A DNA stretch of 59,201 nt from Candidatus Woesearchaeota archaeon (lineage in GTDB: Archaea > Nanobdellota > Nanobdellia > Woesearchaeales > JABGXB01). This document shows positions 20,001-27,845 of the stretch, piece after piece. The DNA is taken from the NCBI GenBank assembly GCA_018675975.1, contig JABGXB010000001.1, positions 1 to 59,201 of the forward strand. The letters run 5' to 3'. Each line of letters opens with the position of its first letter. The stretch's first letter is position 1. A program made the translations under genes and the position numbers. Below the pieces are notes generated by a model, which was not told the origin of the DNA, searched no databases, and saw only the letters and a list, made by a program, of their open reading frames with translations.

Positions 20001-22792
20001 TGCGGATTAAAAACTGAAAGTATGTGTTTGTTTCCAGTAAAAGAGTCTTTAACTGGTGAAATGGTTTCACTATTAATTAAAATTGCTTCTCCTACATATG
20101 TAGTTAAATCAATATTATTTCTATTAACTTTTAAACTTAAATTGGAACTAACTTTTGCACTTGATAGTAAAAGTGGATTGACTCTTAAAAATGGATATGC
20201 ACCAGCATATTCCCATATGTTTGTAAAGTCCCAGCCTTGATATGTTGCTTGTGTTTGTAGTTCAGTTAAATTTTTGGAATGAGTAGTTGTCTTTCCATAC
20301 TCTCTTCCTGTTTGATTATTTTTTTTTGCTGGATCTAAAACATAACTATTTAATAGAGTTACTTTTGATCTTTTTGTATGGTATCTAAATTTTCTACTAT
20401 GTTTTTTATCATAACCGATTACTGTTCCAACTATAGTATTAGTTCCAATAGAAGTATTAATTGTTGAATATACATTTTTTATATCTACATTATATACTGA
20501 ACCTAAATATGCTACACTAGTTTCCCCATATCCAGTTACTCCACCATAAAAATTTGAATTATTTATATCTACAGTTGTTTGAATATATGAATCTTTAATT
20601 GAGGATGGGCCACCCATATATCCTATTAAACCACCAACATAATTTGAATCATTAACATTTAATGTTCCATGTGAATAACTTTCAAAAATATCTCCGTATT
20701 GTAAATATCCTGATAGTGTACCTGTATAATTTCCACTATAAACATTTACAGTTCCATTAAAAAATGAATTTCCAATTGTACCTTGACTTTTTCCAAATAA
20801 GCCTCCTGTATAATTTGTTCCATTAATTGTAGAATTTAAATAAATAAAACTAGCGATATTTTTATTTAATCTTCCATTTGCAAAACCTGATACACCACCT
20901 ACATATGAATTTCCAATAGTTTTTCCATCTAAACTTACATTTAATATATGATAAGAATTTAAGCCTGATATTCCCCCAACATAATTATCACCAGTGACAT
21001 TACCATTAATAACAATATTACTTACGCTTGGTGATTCAGCATCGATAATTGTATTTGTACATGATAAAATACCTGCGCTCCAAATACTATTTTTAGTACT
21101 TTTACATTCCCTTTTGGTTTTATAATTTTCATCTCCGAATAAACTTCCTACATAATTTTTAGTTGGATTATTTACTATAAATTTTGATAATGTTAAATTG
21201 TAGATTTTTCCTTTAAATAATGGAATTAGTCCAATTTTATTTCCTGCCGATTGACTAATATTCATACTTGTTATAACTTTTCCATTTCCATTAAATTCTT
21301 TTTCATAATAAGTTGTAATTCCTCCTGCTGATCCATGCCAATCTGCTGGGAACGGGTCGCCAGAACAATCTATATTATTTTGTAATTCAACGTTTCGATT
21401 TTTCCTTATATTAAATCTCATTTCTGAACAATTATACACTTTATTTCCAGTCACATTAATTGTCATACTTAAATTAATTGCACCAAGGTCATGCGCACAA
21501 TCAACATCAACATATGTAGATTCATTTCTTAATCCATTTGTTAGTGTGAAATTATGTTTTATTTGATTATAATCCATACTATATCTAGTTCCATTGTTTT
21601 TGAATTCAACTGTACACGATGGATTAGAAACTCCTTCAGTATTTGCATATATATTAATAGAATCTCTAAAACTTACAATATCGGAATAATTTAACGGTGC
21701 TGAATTAGGTGCATAAAATATTTTATTTTCAATTTTTATTGGGTCTGAAAATGAATGTGTAATGCTTAAATTATTTGAATAAATAAATAATTCTCTGACT
21801 TCAAATTCGGCTTTACCAGAATCAAGTTTACATTCTGTTTTTTGATTAGTACTTCTACAAAACTCACCATAAATTATTAAACTGTCACTAGGGTTTGGAT
21901 CATAATAACTTTGTTTATAATAAGTAAAACCATTTGGACATATAGTTGAACCTATACATTTTTCTGTTGAGTGATATTTTGAACCATATGAATTCCAATA
22001 AGATTCTCCTGTGTCAGTACATACTTTCCAATGAAAAAATTCATATTTACTTTTACAAGATTCATTATAACTTGTAGTTTGTAATAAAAGATTTGTATTT
22101 TCAGTATAATCAAAATTTTGTTTTGAAAAACTTGGGTCAAACATTATATGTTGTAAATCATTTCCTGATTGAATTTTAAAATCAACACTTCCTTTATATG
22201 CTCTTCTTGCATACATATTTACTTTATAATTTTGAGATCCATCTAAATTTAAATTAACAGTTAAATTACTTATATTTGCAGAAATTACATTATTTGCGGT
22301 TGTATTTAATGAAAAGCTACTATTATAATAGTGAAAAATATTATTAGCATTACTTGAATAAGACTTATTTGCATTTCCATAATATACAAAAAAAGTATTA
22401 TCACCTGTTGTTAAATTAACTTTAAACCAAACATCCATTCCTTGATTTCCATTACAACCTGTTCTTCGTTTAAATGCAGCTACCCATGGTTGTGCATTAA
22501 TTGTTTCTGACCATGAATTAATTAATGTAATTTTATCTGATTTTGTAATTTGTATATTACTACAATTTGAATTTAATAAATTTCTAGCAATTAAATTTCT
22601 TGAGTCAATATTAATTGACATTGAAAAATTTTCTATGGTTCCTGGTGAATTGACTGTGATTTGTCTATATTCAATAAAATTTGATATATTTATTGTTTCT
22701 GCATTTATTGAAAATGAAAATAATAGAGTTATAATTAAAGTTATAATTAGTACTACAAATAATCTATCAAAACCTCTTTTATAAACTACCAA
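17012..22792 (-). CDS. Giant surface protein: DUF2341, GLUG repeats, PEF-CTERM-like sorting tail
   Basis: 1926 residues. A signal peptide (about 10-32, ending SINA) is followed by a DUF2341-like domain (about 38-165, ending in VYYGNA). Two blocks of GLUG-type repeats (about 470-800 and 1040-1230, with YVGGLIGY and KVGGIAGYA) probably form a beta-helix. Two copies of a four-cysteine module lie near 1398-1515 and 1677-1790. The tail has VPEF (1897-1900), about 20 hydrophobic residues and then Arg-Lys: a C-terminal sorting signal. The start is a TTG with AGGGGT four bases upstream and a TTTATAAA box near 22824-22836. This is probably a cell-surface anchored adhesin or layer protein processed by the archaeosortase at 2073. 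Confidence 0.9.
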   Translation of the reverse strand: MVVYKRGFDRLFVVLIITLIITLLFSFSINAETINISNFIEYRQITVNSPGTIENFSMSINIDSRNLIARNLLNSNCSNIQITKSDKITLINSWSETINAQPWVAAFKRRTGCNGNQGMDVWFKVNLTTGDNTFFVYYGNANKSYSSNANNIFHYYNSSFSLNTTANNVISANISNLTVNLNLDGSQNYKVNMYARRAYKGSVDFKIQSGNDLQHIMFDPSFSKQNFDYTENTNLLLQTTSYNESCKSKYEFFHWKVCTDTGESYWNSYGSKYHSTEKCIGSTICPNGFTYYKQSYYDPNPSDSLIIYGEFCRSTNQKTECKLDSGKAEFEVRELFIYSNNLSITHSFSDPIKIENKIFYAPNSAPLNYSDIVSFRDSINIYANTEGVSNPSCTVEFKNNGTRYSMDYNQIKHNFTLTNGLRNESTYVDVDCAHDLGAINLSMTINVTGNKVYNCSEMRFNIRKNRNVELQNNIDCSGDPFPADWHGSAGGITTYYEKEFNGNGKVITSMNISQSAGNKIGLIPLFKGKIYNLTLSKFIVNNPTKNYVGSLFGDENYKTKRECKSTKNSIWSAGILSCTNTIIDAESPSVSNIVINGNVTGDNYVGGISGLNSYHILNVSLDGKTIGNSYVGGVSGFANGRLNKNIASFIYLNSTINGTNYTGGLFGKSQGTIGNSFFNGTVNVYSGNYTGTLSGYLQYGDIFESYSHGTLNVNDSNYVGGLIGYMGGPSSIKDSYIQTTVDINNSNFYGGVTGYGETSVAYLGSVYNVDIKNVYSTINTSIGTNTIVGTVIGYDKKHSRKFRYHTKRSKVTLLNSYVLDPAKKNNQTGREYGKTTTHSKNLTELQTQATYQGWDFTNIWEYAGAYPFLRVNPLLLSSAKVSSNLSLKVNRNNIDLTTYVGEAILINSETISPVKDSFTGNKHILSVFNPQGEIVYQRTNSTISERFLLKNVGVYKIKAEYLKNSKVNYSSKVINVTTTFPFPVAIGVINNVNNCSDLKNKIIANVDINITGNIDCSGTDFTDWSSDEVGYTKTNKSFNGNNYVIKNIYINSPDKDNVALFPIIDAGGSIINAVFKNITVIGRDNVSVIAGKTASANPDVSDYIAKKISILNSTITGRHRVGGIGGYISGYIKNSFVNITITAQDYVGGLVGHAQNVAAKDVHVRVDITADDKVGGIAGYANKASALQVFVEGKIGGELDVGGLVGQIKKVQIPEYSDIDREKYPTQYEEVVNQTKELVESLYYIEGVFFEEMTNTKNANQSLTALGNWKKAEISELIDKHNIQNPISELSFENFNGLNSTEILEKELFESDGFDVNNPWTVKDGSDRPRMCGLLYDRETNANECDSIVISLSLGYGIRGKNQITKYGFTTFNISVGDDYNNGISPFYREAKTVTIRDEGTKIIEFDHNFGSKTLNMKNTIINKTVDSLHIKNLNLIPNTKTLYTQINQTSTICLKDSQFNSIGNITDDCSAADEYIFEKESCRKIEIIARNNKENLECYLDSTDKFIIYGVENSGVVGSRATSEIGHTFTDLGQVNEDIIFKSNYRNNFKRDLISGATCTLNIQGETEVSMSEDLDDFTYTLDNGKSTNGTYTYNVSCAATGENTVFVNNTFEVGFIDADEDGTYDGIDKLKGKVTDIKGTGFTNRILAIGSHRSNNNNVAASYTGVKQIQVLDGPVSIISYLHNFSKNHIKLSDINVTKTANAVLVRGVDLLAEFNKTITAPISANTICVKNKETTSITDISSACDQAGEIIFTKDECIQATSKIEGTDIIKCTYDTSRSAYVVSGLRYSLVSGLETQLETTDNVSGDAFLNEEIQFRANYTNSTSGNTITGATCNIEFHGNGSEYSMTYNSPYYIYNHTGFSTAQTVLHNVTCSASGYVTLTAEDSVSIYTPPVPEFEDIALMITILGSICISGYIRKQNITT

Positions 22793-22954
22793 ATCTACCC
22801 CTTACTATTTTTTTTTATAATTTAGTTTATAAAGTTTATTTTTTTCTTAGTAATTTTTATTATAATTATTTTTATTTTGTTAACTATTGATTTTTTTTAA
22901 AGGAAAGTTTTTTAAACTGAGATCATGCCTCAATTTATAATAAGGTTATAAAAA

Positions 22955-23248
22955 ATGGTAAAACGTGTTGGTGGTTTAAGAAGAAAAACTAGACATCTTT
23001 TAAGAAATGATGTTAAAAGTAGAGGAAAATTATCCTTAGTTAAATTTTTTCAAAAATTTAATGATGGGGATAAAGTAATTTTAAAACTACAACCGAATTG
23101 CCAAAATGGTATGTTTCACAGACGATATCAAGGAAATGTTGCTACTGTAAGTGGCACTCAAGGAAGTTGTTATACTGTTAAATTACCTTATCTTGGTAAA
23201 GAAAAAGAATTGATTGTTCATCCAATTCATTTATTTTTACAAAATTAA
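22955..23248 (+). CDS. rpl21e: Ribosomal protein L21e
   Basis: A 97-residue protein with the archaeal/eukaryotic L21e pattern: basic N-terminus GLRRKTRHLLRNDVKSRG, central DKVILKLQPNCQNGMFHRRYQG and C-terminal KELIVHPIHL. It belongs to the large ribosomal subunit. AAGGT lies eight bases before the ATG. The next gene, for RpoF, follows after three bases, and a DUF655 gene comes next: the usual archaeal order. The order is strong evidence that the contig is archaeal. Confidence 0.96.
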   Translation: MVKRVGGLRRKTRHLLRNDVKSRGKLSLVKFFQKFNDGDKVILKLQPNCQNGMFHRRYQGNVATVSGTQGSCYTVKLPYLGKEKELIVHPIHLFLQN

Positions 23249-23262
23249 TTTTGGTGGTTACT

Positions 23263-23619
23263 ATGTCAGACGAATTTGATTTAATTGAAAAAACTCCTGT
23301 TTCTTTATCAGAGTTAAAAGAAACATTGGACGAAATAAAAGAAAGAGACGGAGAGCTTAATTTTCGGGGTAATAGGACAGTGGATTATTTAAATAATGTT
23401 CCTGTGATGTCTAAAGAAAATAGAAATAAATTTTTTGATGAATTAAAAGCATTAGATTATAGCAGATTAAAGGTTGAAATTATATCAAAATTAGCTGATT
23501 TTTTACCACAAAATGAAGATGAACTTGATTTAGTAATGAAAAGTTTTAGTACTGTGACATTAACTAAAGAACAATTATTAAAATTATTAGAAATTTGCAA
23601 GAATTATTCATTTGAGTAG
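23263..23619 (+). CDS. rpoF: RNA polymerase subunit F (Rpb4 homologue)
   Basis: 118 residues from ATG 23263. GGTGGT (23253-23258) five bases upstream fixes this start over an in-frame TTG at 23251. The sequence fits archaeal RpoF: an N-terminal beta-hairpin region (LIEKTPVSLSELKETL), then the helical HRDC-like C-terminal domain (ISKLADFLPQNEDELDLVM). RpoF pairs with RpoE to form the stalk of archaeal RNA polymerase. It is co-transcribed with L21e. Confidence 0.93.
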   Translation: MSDEFDLIEKTPVSLSELKETLDEIKERDGELNFRGNRTVDYLNNVPVMSKENRNKFFDELKALDYSRLKVEIISKLADFLPQNEDELDLVMKSFSTVTLTKEQLLKLLEICKNYSFE

Positions 23620-23726
23620 ATTTTTATGTTTTTAATATAATTTGTATATTAATGAATAGATCTATTTGGGCTATTTGCTCCGGTAAATATTTAAATAAAT
23701 TGTGTTCTATAAAATTATAATATTAA

Positions 23727-24314
23727 ATGAAGGGTATTAAAATGATTGATCAAAAAAAAATACAAAAATCAAAGGAAGAGAATGTGATTGTATTAGATTT
23801 TTTGCCACATGGAAATTCTCAAACTAAAAAATCATTTAAACAAATTCCATTAATTCAGGCAATTGGTACTAATAGATTTAGTTTATTAGAAATTGTTCCA
23901 AAACCTGATGTTCAAGTAATGCCTGGTGATATTTTATATGTTGGTGAAGGTAAAAGAGATAAAGTTCATCATATTTCTGGTAAATTAGATTATGAAAAAT
24001 TAACTGGAAATAGTCAACAAGAATTAACTTATGCAGTTGAAAAAATAGTAGGAGATAATGAAAAAAACTTTGTTGAGTTTTATAATAAAGCACAAGCCAT
24101 TGGATTAAGACGTCATGCTTTAGAATTACTTCCAGGTTTAGGAAAACGGTATATGTGGGATATTATTGAAGAAAGAGAAGAAAAAGAATTTGAATCTTTT
24201 GATAATATTAAAGAAAGAATAAAAGCAATACCGAGTCCAAAACAAGCAATAATTAAAAGAATAATTCATGAACTTAAAGAAGAAGAAAAATTCTATTTAT
24301 TTGTGGATAAATAA
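23727..24314 (+). CDS. DUF655 protein (OB-fold plus helix-hairpin-helix, nucleic-acid binding)
   Basis: 195 residues from ATG 23727. A second ATG at 23742, with GAAGGG before it, may be the true start (190 residues). The N-terminal half is beta-rich (VIVLDFLPHGN, GDILYVGEG); the C-terminal half has a helix-hairpin-helix (LELLPGLGKRYMWDIIEER). DUF655 proteins are conserved in archaea beside rpl21e and rpoF and are presumed to act in rRNA or tRNA metabolism. The adenine dimethyltransferase gene that often follows is absent. Confidence 0.9.
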   Translation: MKGIKMIDQKKIQKSKEENVIVLDFLPHGNSQTKKSFKQIPLIQAIGTNRFSLLEIVPKPDVQVMPGDILYVGEGKRDKVHHISGKLDYEKLTGNSQQELTYAVEKIVGDNEKNFVEFYNKAQAIGLRRHALELLPGLGKRYMWDIIEEREEKEFESFDNIKERIKAIPSPKQAIIKRIIHELKEEEKFYLFVDK

Positions 24315-24330
24315 TTATTTTTATTTTCTT

Positions 24331-24412
24331 AAATTTTATATTTAATTATATATTTAATTTCTGTTTTATTTTTTTAAGTTTTATATTTAATTATTATTTA
24401 ATTATCTGTTTT
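24331..24412. repeat. Tandem duplication in the DUF655-purB gap
   Basis: Two 37-base copies (24331-24367 and 24376-24412) share the core TTTTATATTTAATTAT and the end CTGTTTT, with about three differences including a shifted base. The second copy ends just before the purB TATA box (24422-24432). Confidence 0.6.
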
Positions 24413-24453
24413 TGAATAGAAAATAATATAAAAGAAATGAGTTAATTTTTCTC

Positions 24454-25884
24454 ATGGTTAATAATAATATTTTATCACAAAGATATGTTACTGATAGTAT
24501 TAATGATATTTTTTCAGAAGAAGGTAAAACTTTAATGGAGAGAAGAATTTGGTTAACAGTTTTAAAATCACAATTTGAATTGGGTTTAGGTGGTATTACT
24601 AAAGAAATTATTAATAAATATGAATCAAATTTAAATGTTATTGATTTGAAACGAATTGGTGAAATTGAAACAATTACAAAACATGATGTGAAAGCAAAAA
24701 TTCAAGCATTTAATGAGTCTGCTCAAATTTCTGGAAATGAAGAACAAATTCATAGGGGTATGACTTCTCGTGATTTAACTGATAATGTTGAACAATATCA
24801 AATTCTTTGTGCGTCAAAAATAATAATGGGTAAAAAAACTTCACTTTTAAATAAATTATTAGACCTTGCAGATAAATATGAAAAAACATATATTGTAGCA
24901 AGAACTCATCATCAACCAGCTCAACTTACTACATTTGGAAAAAGAATATCATTTATTGCAGAGGAATTATTATATCATATAAAGAAATTTGATTTTTTTA
25001 TAGAACAATATCCTCTTCGTGGAATTAAAGGACCTGTTGGTACTCAAGTCGATATGTTAAATTTATTAGGTTCTGATAAAAAAGTTTATGATTTGGAAAA
25101 AATGGTTGCTCATGAATTGGGTTTTGAACAAGTTTTAGATTCTGTTGGTCAAATTTATCCTAGGAGTTTAGATTTTGATTTAGTTTCAAATTTAGTTGGA
25201 TTATCTTCTGCAAGTGAAAATTTTACAAATACAATAAGATTGATGGCAGGTTATAATTTACTAACTGAAGGTTTTAAACCAGGTCAAGTTGGTAGTGCAG
25301 CTATGCCACATAAACAAAATACTAGAACTTCTGAGAGGGTAGATGGTTTTTCAAATACATTAAAAGGATATTTAACTATGGCTTCAATTCAATCTGGTAA
25401 TCAGTGGGAGGAAGGAGATGTTAGTTGTTCTGTTGCTCGTAGAGTTTTTATTGCTGATGCGTTTTATGCAATTGATGGGCAATTAGAATCTACATTAAAT
25501 ATTGTTAATAATTTAGGCATTTTTCCTGAAGTTATTAAAAATGAAATTTCGGATTGGTTGCCATTTTTAGCATCTACTTTATTTTTAACTTATCTTACTG
25601 AAACAGGCTTTGGCAGAGAGGAAGCTCATTTATTGATAAAAGAAATTTCAGTACAAGAAGCATTGTATGTAAGGGATGGTAAAAAAAACAATTTAATTAA
25701 TTCTTTGGCTGAAAATAGTAAAATAAAAGGTGCTGGGATTAAATTATTTGATTTATATTCATTAATTAATCTTAAAGATGATATGATTGGAACAACTTAT
25801 AGTCAAATAGAAAGAGTTAGAGAAAAGTCAATGCCTATGATTAAAAAGTATGGTTCTGATTATAATAGTAGAGATATTTTATAG
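24454..25884 (+). CDS. purB: Adenylosuccinate lyase
   Basis: A 476-residue member of the fumarase/aspartase superfamily. The family signature is GQVGSAAMPHKQNTRTSE, with flexible-loop context; the catalytic histidine region is RTHHQPAQLTTFG, and THSRD-type contacts appear as GMTSRDLTDN. It splits adenylosuccinate and SAICAR in purine synthesis and interconversion. No other purine genes are in the window, so it may serve AMP formation or salvage. AATATAAAAG 26 bases before the ATG implies a leaderless transcript. Confidence 0.95.
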   Translation: MVNNNILSQRYVTDSINDIFSEEGKTLMERRIWLTVLKSQFELGLGGITKEIINKYESNLNVIDLKRIGEIETITKHDVKAKIQAFNESAQISGNEEQIHRGMTSRDLTDNVEQYQILCASKIIMGKKTSLLNKLLDLADKYEKTYIVARTHHQPAQLTTFGKRISFIAEELLYHIKKFDFFIEQYPLRGIKGPVGTQVDMLNLLGSDKKVYDLEKMVAHELGFEQVLDSVGQIYPRSLDFDLVSNLVGLSSASENFTNTIRLMAGYNLLTEGFKPGQVGSAAMPHKQNTRTSERVDGFSNTLKGYLTMASIQSGNQWEEGDVSCSVARRVFIADAFYAIDGQLESTLNIVNNLGIFPEVIKNEISDWLPFLASTLFLTYLTETGFGREEAHLLIKEISVQEALYVRDGKKNNLINSLAENSKIKGAGIKLFDLYSLINLKDDMIGTTYSQIERVREKSMPMIKKYGSDYNSRDIL

Positions 25885-25940
25885 TTTTAGATTTTATTAA
25901 GATTTTAATTTTATGGCTTATTTATTTTTTTATCGATAAA

Positions 25941-25950
25941 ATTTATAAAT
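25941..25950 (+). promoter_or_regulatory. TATA box of the MoxR operon
   Basis: A perfect palindrome, ATTTATAAAT, centred 27 bases before the moxR-like ATG at 25972. Leaderless initiation of the operon is likely. Confidence 0.65.
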
Positions 25951-25971
25951 TGACTTTACCAAAATTTTCCT

Positions 25972-26916
25972 ATGGCATCAGCACTTAATACTCTAAATCA
26001 AGTAAAAGAAGTATTTGTAAAACTAAAGGAAGAGTTAGGAAAAATAATTGTGGGACAAGAACATATTATTGAACATGTTTTAATTTCAATACTTACTAAT
26101 CAAAATGCATTATTAGAATCATATCCTGGTTTAGGAAAAACATTACTTATTAAATCCATATCTGAAATTTTAGATTTAGATTTTAAAAGAATACAAAATA
26201 CTCCTGATTTAATGCCATCAGATGTAATTGGTACTTATATTATTGATGAGAGTAGAGGAAAAAAACAATTTGTTTTTCAAAAAGGTCCGGTTTTTGCAAA
26301 TTTAGTTTTAGCAGATGAGATTAATAGAGCGACACCAAAAACTCAAGCTGCACTTTTAGAAGCGATGGCGGAGAAACAAGTAACTGTTGGGAATGAAAAA
26401 TTTGAATTAGAAGCACCGTTTTTTATCTTAGCAACACAAAACCCAATAGATCAAGAAGGTACATATCCATTACCTGAAGCTCAAATTGATAGATTTTTAT
26501 TAAAAATTGTATTGGATTATCCAAATGTAAAAGAGGAAATTGAAATTTTAAATAGATTTGCATCAAATTTTAAAGTTCCTAAATTAAAACCAATTATTAA
26601 AAAAGATTCATTATTAATATTACAAAAATTAACTAGGCAAGTTCCAATTTCTGAAGATATTAAAATTAGAGTGGCAAAAATTATTAATAAAACTAGAACA
26701 AATAAAGAATTAATTGCATATGGTGCAAGTCCTAGGGCGACTATTGGTTTAATTTTAGCATCAAAAGCAAGAGCATTAATTCATGGTAGAAAATTTGTAA
26801 GTAATGATGATGTTAATGAAATGGCATTGCCAGTTTTACGTCATAGGATTATATTAAATTTTAAGGCAGAAAGAAGTGGTTTAACTATAGATGATGTTAT
26901 AAAAAAATTATTATGA
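25972..26916 (+). CDS. MoxR-family AAA+ ATPase
   Basis: 314 residues. Walker A is YPGLGKTLL (about 44-52), Walker B LVLADEINRA, sensor ATQNPIDQEGTYPLPEAQ, and there is an arginine-finger region; this is the typical MoxR plan. MoxR ATPases work as chaperone-like partners of von Willebrand factor A proteins encoded beside them. Here the partners are the DUF58 and two VWA proteins downstream, six bases and further away in the same direction. Confidence 0.94.
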   Translation: MASALNTLNQVKEVFVKLKEELGKIIVGQEHIIEHVLISILTNQNALLESYPGLGKTLLIKSISEILDLDFKRIQNTPDLMPSDVIGTYIIDESRGKKQFVFQKGPVFANLVLADEINRATPKTQAALLEAMAEKQVTVGNEKFELEAPFFILATQNPIDQEGTYPLPEAQIDRFLLKIVLDYPNVKEEIEILNRFASNFKVPKLKPIIKKDSLLILQKLTRQVPISEDIKIRVAKIINKTRTNKELIAYGASPRATIGLILASKARALIHGRKFVSNDDVNEMALPVLRHRIILNFKAERSGLTIDDVIKKLL

Positions 26917-26922
26917 TTTACC

Positions 26923-27774
26923 ATGATAGATTTAAAGTTTTTGCGTGAATTAGAAAAATTTAATTTAATATTGCAAAATAAAGTAAGTTCTAATTATTCT
27001 GGTCAAAGAATAAGTACTCATGGTGGTACTGGTTTAATATTTAAAGATTTTACAACATATTCTAGAGGAGATGATTTTAGAAAAATTGATTGGAAATTAT
27101 ATGCAAGGACTGAAAAATATTATTTAAGACGTTATGAAGAAGAAAGAAATTTAACTTTACATATTGTTTTAGATGCGAGTAGTTCAATGTCATTTGGAAC
27201 ATTATCTTCAAAATTTGAATATGCATCAAAGTTAGCATTAGGTTATGCATTTATTGCATTTAAAAATAATGAAAAGTTTGTACTATCCACTTTTTCAGAT
27301 GACTTAACTTTATTTAAACCAAGTAAAGGAACAAATCAATTAATTAATATTTTAGATCACCTTAATGGACTTAAAATAAAAGGGCAAAGTAATTTTTTAA
27401 ATTCTTTATTATTATATAAAAAAAGAATATTTTCAAAATCATTAATTGTAATTTTGAGTGATTTTTTATTTAATATTGATGATATAGATCAAGTTCTTGC
27501 ACTCTATAAAAATAATGAAATTGTTTTAGTTCAAATTCTCGATAAAACTGAAGCCAGATTAGATATTGACGGAGAGTATTTGTTAACTGATGAAGAGAGC
27601 AATACATCTGTTAAAACTTATGTTTCTAATAGACTTAAAAAAAGATATAAAAATAATTTACAACATTTTCAAAAAGATTTATCTGATATTTGTGATAAAT
27701 ATGGAATTAAATTTTTAAAAGTGAGTAATGAAAAAGATATTTTTGATGTTTTTTATGAATTATTTCATGGATGA
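26923..27774 (+). CDS. DUF58 protein with VWA-like domain
   Basis: 283 residues, cytoplasmic. The DUF58 core is FTTYSRGDDFRKIDWKLYAR (about 44-63), followed by a VWA-like fold with the metal-site motif LDASSSMSF (about 84). These proteins are standard partners of MoxR ATPases, and the gene starts six bases after the moxR-like stop. The role of the complex in archaea is not settled; envelope integrity or assembly of large complexes is commonly proposed. Confidence 0.92.
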   Translation: MIDLKFLRELEKFNLILQNKVSSNYSGQRISTHGGTGLIFKDFTTYSRGDDFRKIDWKLYARTEKYYLRRYEEERNLTLHIVLDASSSMSFGTLSSKFEYASKLALGYAFIAFKNNEKFVLSTFSDDLTLFKPSKGTNQLINILDHLNGLKIKGQSNFLNSLLLYKKRIFSKSLIVILSDFLFNIDDIDQVLALYKNNEIVLVQILDKTEARLDIDGEYLLTDEESNTSVKTYVSNRLKKRYKNNLQHFQKDLSDICDKYGIKFLKVSNEKDIFDVFYELFHG

Positions 27775-27845
27775 TTAATTAATTAGATCTTCTGTGTTTA
27801 AAGATTAATTTTATAAAGCGATTTTCGTCTATAAATTATGATATA

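Noticed and set aside
20022-20240. Plus-strand frame inside the giant surface gene
   Set aside because: Lies within the continuous 1926-residue frame and has no promoter or ribosome binding site.
22919-22933. Possible operator TGAG...CTCA before the L21e gene
   Set aside because: Arms are only four bases long and the stretch contains no second supporting copy.
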